Below, in pieces: positions 15,221 through 24,187 of a DNA stretch of 64,000 nucleotides (its first letter is position 1; every line of letters starts with the position of its first letter). The DNA comes from a virus: positions 26,160-90,159 of IMG/VR virus record IMGVR_UViG_3300023184_008808, one strand, 5' to 3'. The translations under genes and the position numbers were made by a program. Under the pieces are notes generated by a model that searched no databases, had not been told where the DNA came from, and worked only from the letters and a program-made list of their open reading frames with translations.

Positions 15221-16984
15221 ATGTTTAATTTTATTGATTTTCTGCATGAGCGTGATGACAATCTTTATATGAATTTTTTTGATATAATTATTGAACGCTC
15301 TGAATCAGAAATTGAAAATATTCAACCAAAAGATGGGCATTGGAAGAAGATTCAATCGGGCTTTGGTGAATATGTTTTCAATGTTGAAGGTGACGATTGT
15401 GTAATCTATGGCGTAAAGAATGACCCTTGTTATAAAGTTACCATTTCAGGCAATGATAATGATCACAACTATGGTGTAAGTATTGCTTTTACTCGTGGAA
15501 GCAGTTATTCTGATTATCGTGGAGAATTTGGTTCTAAGGTATTTGATGGTGTTCATAAGGCGATTTATGAATATATCAAGCAAAATAAGCCAATAGCTTT
15601 AAATTGGTCACCAATATCACGCACTTCTGTAAATCCTGTAACTGGTGCAATTACAAATCCAGAAGCTCGTTCTAAAGCTTATGAAATTTGGTCGATAAAA
15701 TCTTTATTCCCAGAAAAATATGTTTCTTTTAAGCCTAATCTTTGGATTAGTAGAGAACTATATGACAAGTTTTATGTGCCCCAAGGATTTCCAGCAGTTC
15801 CCAAAGATTTAACTTCCGAATCTACTCCGGGAAATAAGAATAAATTTCTTAAAAAGATGCGTGAGGAACATAATAATCCTGAAAATCGTCAAGCCAGAGT
15901 TCGAGCTTCTGATGCTGTTGATCAATATAGGGCAACTCGTGAGCGAGAAGAAGCAGAAAGACAGCGTCAAGAAGAGCAACGGCGGTTAGATCAAATGATT
16001 AGTGATCCTAATCATAATCCAAATAATTTAGCAGTTGGCTCAAATGTTTATCTTGATATTGATGAAAATAATTATCGCACTAAAAGTTTAAATAGTAATT
16101 TCTATACTTCTTATGAACTTAGAAATCATAAAAATTATTTTGAAGATTACAACAGTGACAAATGTAAAATATTAAATTTCAAAATTAAAAAATTTGATGA
16201 TAAGTTTTTTTTGGTTTCTACAATTAAATTTGCAGCAAATTTAAATGATAACTATGAATTTGATGTTTTAGTTGGAGATTTAAAAAAATATAGTTCAGAA
16301 CATGAAGAAGAGTTTAAACTCAAAGCTAAAGAAGAGTTGCAAAAATTTATTGATGATGCGAGATACAATCCTAACAATTTTAAAGTTGGTTCAAAAGTTA
16401 TTATGCAGCAACATGCAATGGCAGGTTTTGTTCAGCCTTTGTTGGGTGCAGTTGGTACGATAGAAAAAATATCATTTGATTATGATAGAGATTATTTATA
16501 CGCAGATATTATTTGGAATTCTGATGAATCATTAACTGACATTGCTCGTCGAACAATTTCTCAATTTCCTAAAGCAACCAAAATGAATATTTCTCAGGGA
16601 AGACTTCTATTGGCTACACCACAAAACATTGAAAAATTAAAAAACGATATTGAACAAAAAGATCAACAACTTCAAGTACGGCGTCAAGAAGAAGAAGAGC
16701 GTCGTCGTCGTCAAGAAGAAGAGGAAAAGCGTCGTCGGGAAGAAGAAGAACGCTTTCAGCAACGCTCTGCTACTCGTGCAGAACGAGGAGCTCAAATAGA
16801 TACTCTTGGTTTTTCTGTTGGTCAACAGGTTACTGTGACGGCTGGGCCTCATGCTGGCAAGAGTGGTCAAATTCGTGAATTTAGAAGAATGGAAACAACA
16901 TCTGGATCTCCATCAACTGTAGCTATAATAATAAGTAACAATACTCCATTTATTGTTAACACTAGACTTCTAAGGGCTAATTAA
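15221..16984 (+). CDS. Large putative internal virion protein with KOW-like C-terminus
   Basis: 587 aa from the ATG at 15221 (TTGGAG site); the earlier in-frame ATG at 15200 lacks one. N-terminus MFNFIDFLHERDD resembles the leader of four other proteins here. Residues about 60-150 contain a domain common in T4-like and jumbo phage hypotheticals (SGF-x-EYVF...GSKVFDGVHKAI...LNWSPIS), also seen in the 43002 gene. A charged coiled coil (about 215-245), two small barrel-like segments, an RRQEEEE-rich stretch (about 488-515) and a C-terminal KOW-like VGQQVTVTAGPHAGKSGQI follow. Catalytic activity unknown. Confidence 0.55.
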   Translation: MFNFIDFLHERDDNLYMNFFDIIIERSESEIENIQPKDGHWKKIQSGFGEYVFNVEGDDCVIYGVKNDPCYKVTISGNDNDHNYGVSIAFTRGSSYSDYRGEFGSKVFDGVHKAIYEYIKQNKPIALNWSPISRTSVNPVTGAITNPEARSKAYEIWSIKSLFPEKYVSFKPNLWISRELYDKFYVPQGFPAVPKDLTSESTPGNKNKFLKKMREEHNNPENRQARVRASDAVDQYRATREREEAERQRQEEQRRLDQMISDPNHNPNNLAVGSNVYLDIDENNYRTKSLNSNFYTSYELRNHKNYFEDYNSDKCKILNFKIKKFDDKFFLVSTIKFAANLNDNYEFDVLVGDLKKYSSEHEEEFKLKAKEELQKFIDDARYNPNNFKVGSKVIMQQHAMAGFVQPLLGAVGTIEKISFDYDRDYLYADIIWNSDESLTDIARRTISQFPKATKMNISQGRLLLATPQNIEKLKNDIEQKDQQLQVRRQEEEERRRRQEEEEKRRREEEERFQQRSATRAERGAQIDTLGFSVGQQVTVTAGPHAGKSGQIREFRRMETTSGSPSTVAIIISNNTPFIVNTRLLRAN

Positions 16985-17001
16985 AATTTGGAGATTTTTC
17001 T

Positions 17002-17754
17002 TTGAACAGACCTTTGCTTATATTGAGCATGCCAAATTGTGGTTCAGACTGGCTTGTATCTACTATTCAGAAAAGCAATCTAGATTTAATTTATAATAGA
17101 GAATTTTTCAATCCAGCCGTTAATATTCAACACAGAGATGTTATTAAGCAAGCATTTGGTAGTGAGTATGTTGGCAATTATAAAAATATAGCACATTTTG
17201 ATTATGAATCTTGTGACAAGGTTTTTAAACAAACTTGGGAAAAGACAAATTTTAATTTTACAAAAGAAAATTATTCAGCGTTTAAGATTCCTTATTTTTT
17301 TGATAAATTCTTTTGTTTTGCTTTTATTCGAGATGTTAGACAATCTCTTCCGGGATCTCGTACCATACAAGTTTCTTCTTGGTATGATGCAATTTATCAA
17401 TCTATGTTGTGTAATTTAGATAGTTTGTCCGATTGGATTAAAGATGCCATAAAAAAATTCACAAGTGAAAATCGTTCAACTTATGAAGAAAATGTGTTTG
17501 CTTTTTTGTTGTATCAAAAAATATTAGTTGAAATGTGCAAAGTTCATGGAATCACCGTTATAGAGTACAAAAATCTCATGCAATTTGATCGTGATAAATT
17601 AACTGACTATTTAAAGATTTTTGAAAATTATCTCAATGTTAAATCATGGGTTAATCATATAGTTAGCAGTCGAAAAAATCATAGACGGAATTTTAATTCA
17701 ACTAATGGTGAATGGATTTTACAAAAATTTTCTGATTTAAAGTGTGGAACATGA
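17002..17754 (+). CDS. Sulfotransferase-like protein
   Basis: 250 aa. The N-terminus LILSMPNCGSDWLVSTIQ fits the sulfotransferase 5'-phosphosulfate loop (family form ...R.GTTWL), and FAFIRDVRQSLPGS (about 111-124) fits the 3'-phosphate-binding segment, so PAPS-dependent sulfation is plausible though divergent. TTG start with TTTGGAG 9 bases upstream. Its last 4 bases overlap the peptidyl-tRNA hydrolase start (ATGA), and a 2OG oxygenase follows 10 bases later, making a three-gene operon. Confidence 0.6.
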   Translation: MNRPLLILSMPNCGSDWLVSTIQKSNLDLIYNREFFNPAVNIQHRDVIKQAFGSEYVGNYKNIAHFDYESCDKVFKQTWEKTNFNFTKENYSAFKIPYFFDKFFCFAFIRDVRQSLPGSRTIQVSSWYDAIYQSMLCNLDSLSDWIKDAIKKFTSENRSTYEENVFAFLLYQKILVEMCKVHGITVIEYKNLMQFDRDKLTDYLKIFENYLNVKSWVNHIVSSRKNHRRNFNSTNGEWILQKFSDLKCGT

Positions 17755-18155
17755 GCGTAAAGCAAGTTATTGTGTGGCGACATGATTTAAATTGTCGAAT
17801 GGGTAAAAAAATGGCACAGGCTGGACATGCAGCTTTGGCTGATTTTTTTTCTAGCTTTCAAAATCATGTTGATGCTTATGGAAATGTTTCATTTCAAATG
17901 ACCGCAGAGCAATTTGAATGGTATCTTAATAATCGAAAAAAGATAGTTCTTAGGGTTGATAGTGAATCAGATTTATTGCTTCTAAAGCAACGAGGCGAAG
18001 AAATGGGGCTTCCTGTTTATTTGATCACAGACGATGGTTTGACCGAATGGGAAAATCCTACCAATACTTGTTTAGCTATTGGGCCTGCCAATGAAGCTGC
18101 AATAGATTTATTGACTGGAGAAAACGGACCCTTAGGAAAATTAAAACTATTATAG
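17751..18155 (+). CDS. Peptidyl-tRNA hydrolase 2 (PTH2)
   Basis: 134 aa from the ATG at 17751. PTH2 signatures: KQVIVWRHDL, CRMGKKMAQAGHAAL (catalytic Lys/His region), then LPVYLITDDGLTEW and CLAIGPANEAAIDLLTG near the end, as in archaeal/eukaryotic-type Pth2 domains. Releases peptides from peptidyl-tRNA. In a phage this could recycle tRNAs during heavy translation or after ribosome stalling. ATGA overlap with the sulfotransferase-like gene. Confidence 0.9.
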   Translation: MSVKQVIVWRHDLNCRMGKKMAQAGHAALADFFSSFQNHVDAYGNVSFQMTAEQFEWYLNNRKKIVLRVDSESDLLLLKQRGEEMGLPVYLITDDGLTEWENPTNTCLAIGPANEAAIDLLTGENGPLGKLKLL

Positions 18156-18165
18156 GAATGCTTAT

Positions 18166-18663
18166 ATGTATTTTTATTTCCCGCAAATGTTAAAAGCTGA
18201 TCAATGTGATATGTTGAATCAGTTTGCTTTTGAAAAATTGAAAAACAACCAGATGGAATGTGAGTCTCAAAAAGAATGTCTTGGTAGATCATATGGAATT
18301 GGAGGCTTGCCTCCATTCGAAGGACTTCTTCATCAATTAACACCAATCATAGAAAACGCAACAGGCATTAAGGGATTAGAGGCTCAAAACTCTTTTGTAA
18401 GATTTTATTTTAATGGTGGAAAAATGCTCCGCCATGTAGATCGTGCAGGTTTAGATATAACATTGTCTCTTTGCACTTATAGTAACATTGAAAAGCCATG
18501 GCCTTTATATTTTGAGGTTGATGGAAAAATTGCTTCAGTGAATACTCAGGTAGGAGATGGAGTTATGATAGCTGGTACTAAAATGCATCACTGGCGTGAT
18601 GATTTGATTTGCAATGAAGATCAGTTTGTTATTCAATCTTTTTATCACTGGCGCATACCTTAA
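18166..18663 (+). CDS. 2OG-Fe(II) oxygenase
   Basis: 165 aa. Iron ligands visible: H90-x-D92 in MLRHVDRAG and distal His in TKMHHWRDD (141/142) with Arg144 as the 2-oxoglutarate anchor; SFVRFYFNGG precedes as in prolyl-hydroxylase-like folds. Predicted hydroxylase of unknown substrate. Ribosome site AGGAATGC. Third gene of the sulfotransferase-PTH2-oxygenase run. A different, DUF6445-type oxygenase is encoded at 11784. Confidence 0.75.
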   Translation: MYFYFPQMLKADQCDMLNQFAFEKLKNNQMECESQKECLGRSYGIGGLPPFEGLLHQLTPIIENATGIKGLEAQNSFVRFYFNGGKMLRHVDRAGLDITLSLCTYSNIEKPWPLYFEVDGKIASVNTQVGDGVMIAGTKMHHWRDDLICNEDQFVIQSFYHWRIP

Positions 18664-18724
18664 TACGGTAAAAAAGCTTGTAATACTCCTGACATAAATC
18701 AATAAATATGTCAATGGAGGTTTT

Positions 18725-19336
18725 GTGATAGCTAACCGTAAAGTGCTCGTTCTCAATAAATCGTGGCAACCGGTTTCGGTTGTCACATTAGAAAAAGCCC
18801 TTTCTAAATTGCTTGCAACATATTCAGATGGCACGCCTAAAGCCAAAATAATTGATGCTGTTCATGATTTTGCTAATTACACTTGGGAAGATTGGAGTAA
18901 ATTAAAGCCATCTGAAAATGAATTAAAAATTCGTACAGTAACTGCAGTCTTTCGAGTTCCTGAAATTATACAATATACAAAATACAATCGTCCTCCAATG
19001 CATCGAGTGAGCTATAACCGTCGAACAATATATCGTCGTGACAATTATACATGTCAATATTGTGGTAAATCTAAGAATACGAATGAAATATCTCTTGATC
19101 ATGTTATTCCAAGATGTCAAGGTGGTTTAACATGTTGGGAAAATATTGTTGTAGCGTGTACTGATTGCAATTCTCGCAAAGCAGGTCGAACCCCAGAGCA
19201 AGCAAGAATGAAGCTGCTCAAAAAGCCTATTCGTCCAAAATACAATTTTTTAATTGAAGATATAAGGGTTGATAGTTGGCAAACTTTTATAGGCGAAGCT
19301 TATTGGAATTGTGAATTAGAAAACGATATGGACTAG
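18725..19336 (+). CDS. HNH endonuclease
   Basis: 203 aa. Zn-binding CxxC pair (CQYCGK, ACTDCNSRKAG) brackets the HNH core SLDHVIPRCQGG...ENIV, all catalytic His/Asn positions present. N-terminal part VLVLNKSWQPVSVVTLEKAL is the usual start of the stand-alone bacterial/phage HNH family (about 170-200 aa). GTG start at 18725 with AATGGAGG 5 bases before. Possible roles are packaging, homing or host DNA cleavage; no intron context is seen. Confidence 0.9.
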   Translation: MIANRKVLVLNKSWQPVSVVTLEKALSKLLATYSDGTPKAKIIDAVHDFANYTWEDWSKLKPSENELKIRTVTAVFRVPEIIQYTKYNRPPMHRVSYNRRTIYRRDNYTCQYCGKSKNTNEISLDHVIPRCQGGLTCWENIVVACTDCNSRKAGRTPEQARMKLLKKPIRPKYNFLIEDIRVDSWQTFIGEAYWNCELENDMD

Positions 19337-19428
19337 ATTATTTTAACATTTTAGATTATATTCTTTAAGTTGTTTGTTTTTATTTTTAAAACGCAATTGG
19401 CGTTTGGCAACTTTTTGGATATTTGATC

Positions 19429-20601
19429 ATGACATCTTTTATCACGATTGCAGCATCTTTGGTTGGATTATTTGCTTTCGTTCGTTACATCATTCTTGTT
19501 GAGGTGCGTGTTGATAGTAATACATACAAAATGATTTATGATTATTTTTTAAATGAATCTAAATTTATTGTTACCGAAGAATTCACAACAAAAGTGCGTC
19601 ATCCAATTCAATATACAATAATTAGCATGTCTAAAAAAGCACCGTGGTTTTATCTTAGTCATAACGAGCGTTTAATGCAAGCTGGTTGGCAATCTAAAGA
19701 TTTTGTAACTGTTATTACATGTATGCGTTGGAACTATAACACTTTAAGGCATTTTCTTAATGTTACTTTGAAAGAAATTGCTCTTGCCACAAATGGCGTT
19801 CCTGTTCAAATTTTATTGCCCTATCATGCTGATAAAATTGGTGCTCTTAAGAATCAAGCTCCAGAACCTATTGTTGATTCTTTTTTGTGGAAAGATATTG
19901 ATGAAGAGGTTTCTCAAGTGGTTGCTGGAAAACGACAAAAAACTGGAGCTTTGTTGTATGGCCCTCCGGGAAATGGAAAGACCAGTTTGGTTAAGTATCT
20001 TTGTACTAAATATCGATTGCCGATCATGATTTTTACTTTAGATCCTCAATGGAACAATCATGATTTGCTTTTAGTTTTTTCTAACATTCCTCCAAATTGC
20101 ATAGTTTTAATGGAAGACTTTGACAATTATTTCAAAGGCCGAGAATGTCTTTTTGGTGGTTCAGAAAAGAACATGGTGCGTTTCACTTATGATGTTATTT
20201 TGAATGGACTAGATGGTGTTTTTAACTCATACGAAGGTGTAATCTTCATCATGACAGTTAACAACATTGATCATGTTGATGCGGCACTTAAGGATCGCCC
20301 TAGTCGTTTTAAATATACAAAGAACTTTGGCAATCCTTCGTTGGAAGTGAGAAGAAAATTACTGAATGGAGATTGGGCAGATAAATCAGAAGGTCTTAAT
20401 CTTGATCAAATATTTCGCTTGCAAGAATATCAACGAGATGGCCACAGCTTTGTTGAATCCATGCGTAGATTAGAGCAAGAGTTAACTCCGCTTATTGAGC
20501 AAAAAGCTAAAAGCATTTATGAAAAAAGACTTTCTTTAGGTATTGATGGCACAGCAAATGAAGATTGGGTTAATGCTGAAAAAGAACTCACATTAAAGTA
20601 A
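19429..20601 (+). CDS. BCS1-like membrane-anchored AAA ATPase
   Basis: 390 aa from the ATG at 19429 (an earlier TTG at 19423 is in frame). N-terminal transmembrane helix (about 3-25), a BCS1-type middle region, then AAA core: Walker A YGPPGNGKTSL (about 181-191), Walker B IVLMEDFDNYF (about 224-234), VNNIDHVDAALKDRPSRF (sensor 1 and arginine finger region). Layout equals Bcs1/AFG-type ATPases known from jumbo phages and bacteria. Role unknown; may remodel a membrane or virion complex. Confidence 0.8.
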   Translation: MTSFITIAASLVGLFAFVRYIILVEVRVDSNTYKMIYDYFLNESKFIVTEEFTTKVRHPIQYTIISMSKKAPWFYLSHNERLMQAGWQSKDFVTVITCMRWNYNTLRHFLNVTLKEIALATNGVPVQILLPYHADKIGALKNQAPEPIVDSFLWKDIDEEVSQVVAGKRQKTGALLYGPPGNGKTSLVKYLCTKYRLPIMIFTLDPQWNNHDLLLVFSNIPPNCIVLMEDFDNYFKGRECLFGGSEKNMVRFTYDVILNGLDGVFNSYEGVIFIMTVNNIDHVDAALKDRPSRFKYTKNFGNPSLEVRRKLLNGDWADKSEGLNLDQIFRLQEYQRDGHSFVESMRRLEQELTPLIEQKAKSIYEKRLSLGIDGTANEDWVNAEKELTLK

Positions 20602-21496
20602 AGTCTATTGATTCAATTTCAAGAAGTGATTTCGGAAAAGAATCACCATTTGCAAATTCTGGATTTGTGCTTTTCATCCATTTCTCTTTGATGCGCTTTT
20701 GAATTGTTGGATTTTGAATGAAGAAGAATTCTACATCACGCTTATTTATGTTTTCTCTAAGAATGCTAAGTCCTGCATCGGCAAAAAGTTTTTTATATGA
20801 TTGAATTGGGTCAAAAAGTTTTTGCACTGGTTGAGTTTTTATGCCCATTTTGAGCAATTCTTCTTCATTAAATACAAGATGTATAAATGCTTTGTTGAGA
20901 TCTTTATAAGCATGTGCTCCATTGCGACTACACCAAGGGTGACAACGCACAAAAACTCTTCCGCTTTCACTTTTTATTGATTTAATTTTATTGAAGTTAA
21001 TATTTTCACAATGATCAATCACATCATTTAAAATGATGACATCATATGGCCCCATGTCAATCACATCTTGCCAATTGGTTGTATATTTTAAACAATCCAT
21101 TTTTTCAAAATCATTCCATTTATTATCTTTAAGATCAAATCCAATTGCCATTTGAGGAAAGAAAAGATTCGCTATAACAAATGGCAAATACCCAGAGCCA
21201 GTTCCAAAATCTAAAACTTTTTTATCTATAATATCAGATGTAACAAGAGTGCTGATAATATTGGAAGCTTGATTTACTTTATCTTCAAAGCTATTTTGGT
21301 TAATAAAATCAGCATCAACGGCTTCTGGCCAATCTTTTGATTTGCAAAGAATTCTAAGTTCTGTTATTTCTCGTAATCTATCCTCTTCGTTTTCAGGATT
21401 TTTTTGAAACACTCCTTTAGTTTCAGCTAAATTTTTCATAAAAGCAAGCATGCTTTCAAGCTGAGAGATAAAGGTGTTTATTGTTTTGATTTCCAT
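20588..21496 (-). CDS. SAM-dependent methyltransferase
   Basis: 302 aa. Rossmann motif I KKVLDFGTGSGYLP (about 103-116), motif II GFDLKD, and YDVIILNDVIDH (motif IV). C-terminal part carries VFVRCHPWCSRNGAHAY and a LNKAFIHLVF segment shared almost word for word with the second methyltransferase (61162), so these are paralogues. About 100 residues precede the Rossmann core. Minus strand among plus-strand genes; its 3' end overlaps the AAA gene by 14 bases. Substrate unknown (small molecule, sugar or fibre-linked group). Confidence 0.8.
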   Translation of the reverse strand: MEIKTINTFISQLESMLAFMKNLAETKGVFQKNPENEEDRLREITELRILCKSKDWPEAVDADFINQNSFEDKVNQASNIISTLVTSDIIDKKVLDFGTGSGYLPFVIANLFFPQMAIGFDLKDNKWNDFEKMDCLKYTTNWQDVIDMGPYDVIILNDVIDHCENINFNKIKSIKSESGRVFVRCHPWCSRNGAHAYKDLNKAFIHLVFNEEELLKMGIKTQPVQKLFDPIQSYKKLFADAGLSILRENINKRDVEFFFIQNPTIQKRIKEKWMKSTNPEFANGDSFPKSLLEIESIDFTLM

Positions 21497-21556
21497 GTTT
21501 TTGTTCTCTGTTACTTATCTTAAATTATAGTTTGTTTAATATGAATCGGGGTAGTT

Positions 21557-22087
21557 GTGGAAGATTTTCGTATTTCTTCGCCTTTTGTGTTGTCTGTTGT
21601 TTTTGATCTTACATCTCAACGAGAAGCAGGCGGTAAAAAGTATTTTGATATAATCGTTCAAAAACTTAGGGAATTTACCACAAATGGCTCACAAAACATT
21701 GTTTATGTAGCGCATCCAGATAATAAAATGCCTCGAAATGCTTCGGAAAGTCATGCTCAATTGATTCAATATGTTGAGCCAGTTTCTAGGTCAATGAGAG
21801 ATGAAATCAGGAGAGCAGTAACTACTATTGGTGAATATTCAGATGATGTTCGCAAACGAGTTATTTTTTTTACAGATAGATATAAATCTACTATGAGTTC
21901 ACAGTTTTTGTCTGGTTTTTTGGAGAACAAAGGAAGACACTATGATTGTGATATCATTCTTTGTGCAGTGGGAAATTATGCTGATTACAAAAATTTAGAA
22001 TCTTTGGCTTCTAAAAATGATGCAAAAGCAATAAAAGTCGTCACTGAAGAGCAAATCATCAATTTTTTAAAGAGGCTTGAAGACTAA
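21557..22087 (+). CDS. vWA-like domain protein
   Basis: 176 aa. Predicted alpha/beta protein with an initial strand FVLSVVFDLTSQREAG (MIDAS-like DxTxS position, D-L-T-S-Q), a KRVIFFTDRYKST strand and CDIILCAVGNYADY, typical of von Willebrand A folds, though the MIDAS is imperfect. GTG start at 21557. Its stop overlaps the glycosyltransferase start (TAATG), so both are co-translated. Confidence 0.5.
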   Translation: MEDFRISSPFVLSVVFDLTSQREAGGKKYFDIIVQKLREFTTNGSQNIVYVAHPDNKMPRNASESHAQLIQYVEPVSRSMRDEIRRAVTTIGEYSDDVRKRVIFFTDRYKSTMSSQFLSGFLENKGRHYDCDIILCAVGNYADYKNLESLASKNDAKAIKVVTEEQIINFLKRLED

Positions 22088-22866
22088 TGGCAGATATAGT
22101 AGCAATAAATCGAACTGTAGTTGCAGACAGTTTTAATATGCAGCCTGTTGAAATTATCATCCCTTTTTATAATCAGTCTACTAAAGTGGTGAATTTGATT
22201 CAGGATATTTTTTTGACTGTTCAGCGGAATCGTTATTTGATAACTTTGGTTGATGATGGATCTAAAAATCCAGATTTTATTAAGCAGTTAGAAGAAAAGA
22301 AAATTCCCGGTCTTCGCTTTATCATTCATGAAAAAAATAGTGGTTTTGGTGCCGCTGTTAACAATGCTTTAAGATATCCTTTTAGTGATAATATAAACTG
22401 GGTTTGCATACTTCATTCTGATGTGCGAATTAGTGATGCTAATTGGCTTTACAATCTTGGCACTTCGATGAATAAATTAAAAAGTAAAGGTGTAAAAATG
22501 ATAGCACCTTTAACAAACAACCCGGTTGTAGACAATCCATTGTTGAAAGCAGATAAGGCAACTTATAAGGATGATATTATTTTGACTGAAGGATTTTTAC
22601 CATTTTACTGTGTTTTTGCTCATAGACAATTGTTTAACACTGTTGGTTTATTGCCCGAATACCCATATGCAGGTGTGGAGGTCGAAGTTTATGCTAAGGC
22701 CATGAAGGAAAAGGGTTTTTTTCAAGCTGTTTGTAATTCTAGTTGGGTTCAGCATGAGGGTCGTGGAACACTTAAACATTTAGATAACAATAAAAAGGTG
22801 CAAGAAATATTGCGAAAAGTAAAAGAGTCTAAGCTTGAAAAGCCTGAAAATAAAGCACAAGAATAG
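22087..22866 (+). CDS. Family 2 glycosyltransferase
   Basis: 259 aa GT-A enzyme: VEIIIPFYNQ, TLVDDGSKNP (nucleotide-binding), EKNSGFGAAVNNAL, then ILHSDVRI (DxD-like), and a late YPYAGVEVEVYAKAM acceptor region with QHEGRGT. Likely transfers a sugar to DNA, a virion protein or host surface glycan. Coupled to the preceding gene by TAATG; AGAGG site. Confidence 0.85.
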   Translation: MADIVAINRTVVADSFNMQPVEIIIPFYNQSTKVVNLIQDIFLTVQRNRYLITLVDDGSKNPDFIKQLEEKKIPGLRFIIHEKNSGFGAAVNNALRYPFSDNINWVCILHSDVRISDANWLYNLGTSMNKLKSKGVKMIAPLTNNPVVDNPLLKADKATYKDDIILTEGFLPFYCVFAHRQLFNTVGLLPEYPYAGVEVEVYAKAMKEKGFFQAVCNSSWVQHEGRGTLKHLDNNKKVQEILRKVKESKLEKPENKAQE

Positions 22867-22904
22867 TATATAATATGAGTTAAGCTTATAAAGGAGACAC
22901 TCTC

Positions 22905-23060
22905 ATGCGCTGCAAAAAAGATGACGGAACATATACAATGACTACTTGGAAATATTTCACAGCCCAATGTACTCGCAATCAACAGGCTTTAGGCATTTGC
23001 TCCGGTACTTCAGGTGCTTTTGTACCTGCAATTACCGTTTGTCTTCAAAGACTGTTCTAA
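22905..23060 (+). CDS. Small Cys-containing protein, 51 aa
   Basis: 51 codons, perfect context: TATATAAT at 22866-22873, AAAGGAGAC ribosome site and a strong terminator 28 bases after the stop, so a single-gene highly expressed unit. Sequence MRCKKDDGTYTMTTWKYFTA then QCTRNQQALGICSGTSGAF with four Cys overall. No family recognised; may be a phage-encoded modulator of a host process. Confidence 0.6.
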   Translation: MRCKKDDGTYTMTTWKYFTAQCTRNQQALGICSGTSGAFVPAITVCLQRLF

Positions 23061-23087
23061 TATAGAATAAAATGCCCCAATTACCTA

Positions 23088-23119
23088 GACGACCTACTTT
23101 AAAGTAGGTCGTTTTTTTT
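23088..23119 (+). terminator. Strong intrinsic terminator
   Basis: ACGACCTACTTT (23089-23100) pairs perfectly with AAAGTAGGTCGT (23101-23112), followed by a run of T to 23118. Confidence 0.9.
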
Positions 23120-23234
23120 GTTTCTAGTTGATCTTGATTTTGTTTTATTTTTAGATTAGGGTTTGCTATCTTTTGGTTTGCTTGACCAAAATTGCTTTTT
23201 TCATTTTAAATCATCAAGCGAAAGGATTTGTAAG

Positions 23235-23432
23235 ATGTTGCTTTTAAAGCGCAGAATCGATCAAAGCATTATGGTGGGGGATATGAAAGTTACCGTTATA
23301 AAGATAACTCAGAACGAAGTCATGTTGGGAATTGATGGTGATAGACGAGTAATTGTTCATCGTAAAGAAATTTACGATAAAATTCAAAAGGAAAACAATG
23401 TCAAAACCGAGAAGTTGCCCGCACTGTCATGA
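23235..23432 (+). CDS. csrA: CsrA-type RNA-binding regulator (copy 1)
   Basis: 65 aa from the ATG at 23235 (AAAGGA site); the in-frame ATG at 23163 is too far upstream and unlike the family. MLLLKRRIDQSIMVGDMKVTV, then NEVMLGIDGDRRVIVHRKEIYDKI: the L4 and R44 RNA-contact positions of CsrA are represented by Leu4 and the VHRKEI helix start. CsrA binds A(N)GGA in leader hairpins and blocks or stabilises translation. Overlaps a zinc-ribbon ORF by 35 bases. A second csrA lies at 26413-26634 on the other strand. Confidence 0.92.
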   Translation: MLLLKRRIDQSIMVGDMKVTVIKITQNEVMLGIDGDRRVIVHRKEIYDKIQKENNVKTEKLPALS

Positions 23433-23751
23433 AATTTTACCAATCAGCAATGGCTTTACTTTTGACCATACATTGAACCTAGTTTGTTCCTCTTGTAGCA
23501 AAGTTGTTTATCAAGCTCAACAGGTGTCAATCTCAAGGAATGAGGGTTTAAATAGTGATTTCAATAATAACGCAGATATACAACTATCTGAACAAGGAGC
23601 TTTTTGCAGGGAGTTTGTCCTCACCTCAAATTCAATATCGAATGAATCGCAAATATGCGATGCGGTGGGAGAGCGAGACGAACATCTTGCACATAGGGGC
23701 CGATTTCATCGATTTAAATCTTATAAACACTGGAATCTTCTTAATCCATGA
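23398..23751 (+). pseudogene. Zinc-ribbon ORF, probably frameshifted at its end
   Basis: From ATG 23398 (AAAAGGAAAAC site): MSKPRSCPHCHEILP...LVCSSCSKVVYQAQ, a Cys4 zinc ribbon of about 45 residues; the remaining frame runs out of phase across the SprT-like gene to 23751 and looks like shadow sequence. At 23544-23550 lies GGGTTTA, an X-XXY-YYZ slippery heptamer in the correct phase. A -1 shift there reaches TAG at 23553-23555, which overlaps the GTG start of the next gene (TAGTG), the coupling style used elsewhere here. So the natural end is likely around residue 52, either by -1 frameshifting or because one base was inserted. Confidence 0.5.
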
Positions 23752-24187
23752 AATGGTTCATATCTTAAATAAAAATAAGAACATTGTTGATGTTTCTGCC
23801 AACCAATATCACAAATTGGAATTTGCTTCTGTTGCAGCAAACCTTGGATTCTATGTTTTGCGACACAAAACTCAAGGCTGGAGCATCACTCAAACAAATA
23901 TACCTTCTTCTTTAAAAGAGGATCATATTGATCCTGTTCCAGAAAAATTAAATAAACTTATCTTTGTTCTTAAAAATATTCCAGTTAGTGTAAAGAATTT
24001 TGAAAAACAAATGAAGAATTTTATTGATTTAAGGAATCAATCTAAGCCAATAAAGTCTTTCTTTTTAAAATACCAATGTCAATGTCCTCCGCCATATAAC
24101 AGCATTCGATCTGGCCGTCGCCCAGATAGTCCAAATGCTCCTGAAGTTTTTTGTAAAAAATGTCAATCTGACTTTGTTTGTTCTTAG
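23555..24187 (+). CDS. SprT-like zinc metallopeptidase
   Basis: 210 aa from GTG 23555. N-terminal LNKELFAGSLSSPQIQYR is the SprT opening; IHEMVHILN (about residues 64-72) is the HExxH zinc site (H-E-M-V-H); a C-terminal Cys pair set (CQCPPPY...FCKKCQSDFVC) forms a zinc ribbon as in SprT/Spartan proteins. SprT-like proteases act on DNA-protein crosslinks; a phage version may clear host proteins from DNA. The third zinc ligand could be a downstream His near YHKLEF. Confidence 0.8.
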   Translation: MISIITQIYNYLNKELFAGSLSSPQIQYRMNRKYAMRWESETNILHIGADFIDLNLINTGIFLIHEMVHILNKNKNIVDVSANQYHKLEFASVAANLGFYVLRHKTQGWSITQTNIPSSLKEDHIDPVPEKLNKLIFVLKNIPVSVKNFEKQMKNFIDLRNQSKPIKSFFLKYQCQCPPPYNSIRSGRRPDSPNAPEVFCKKCQSDFVCS

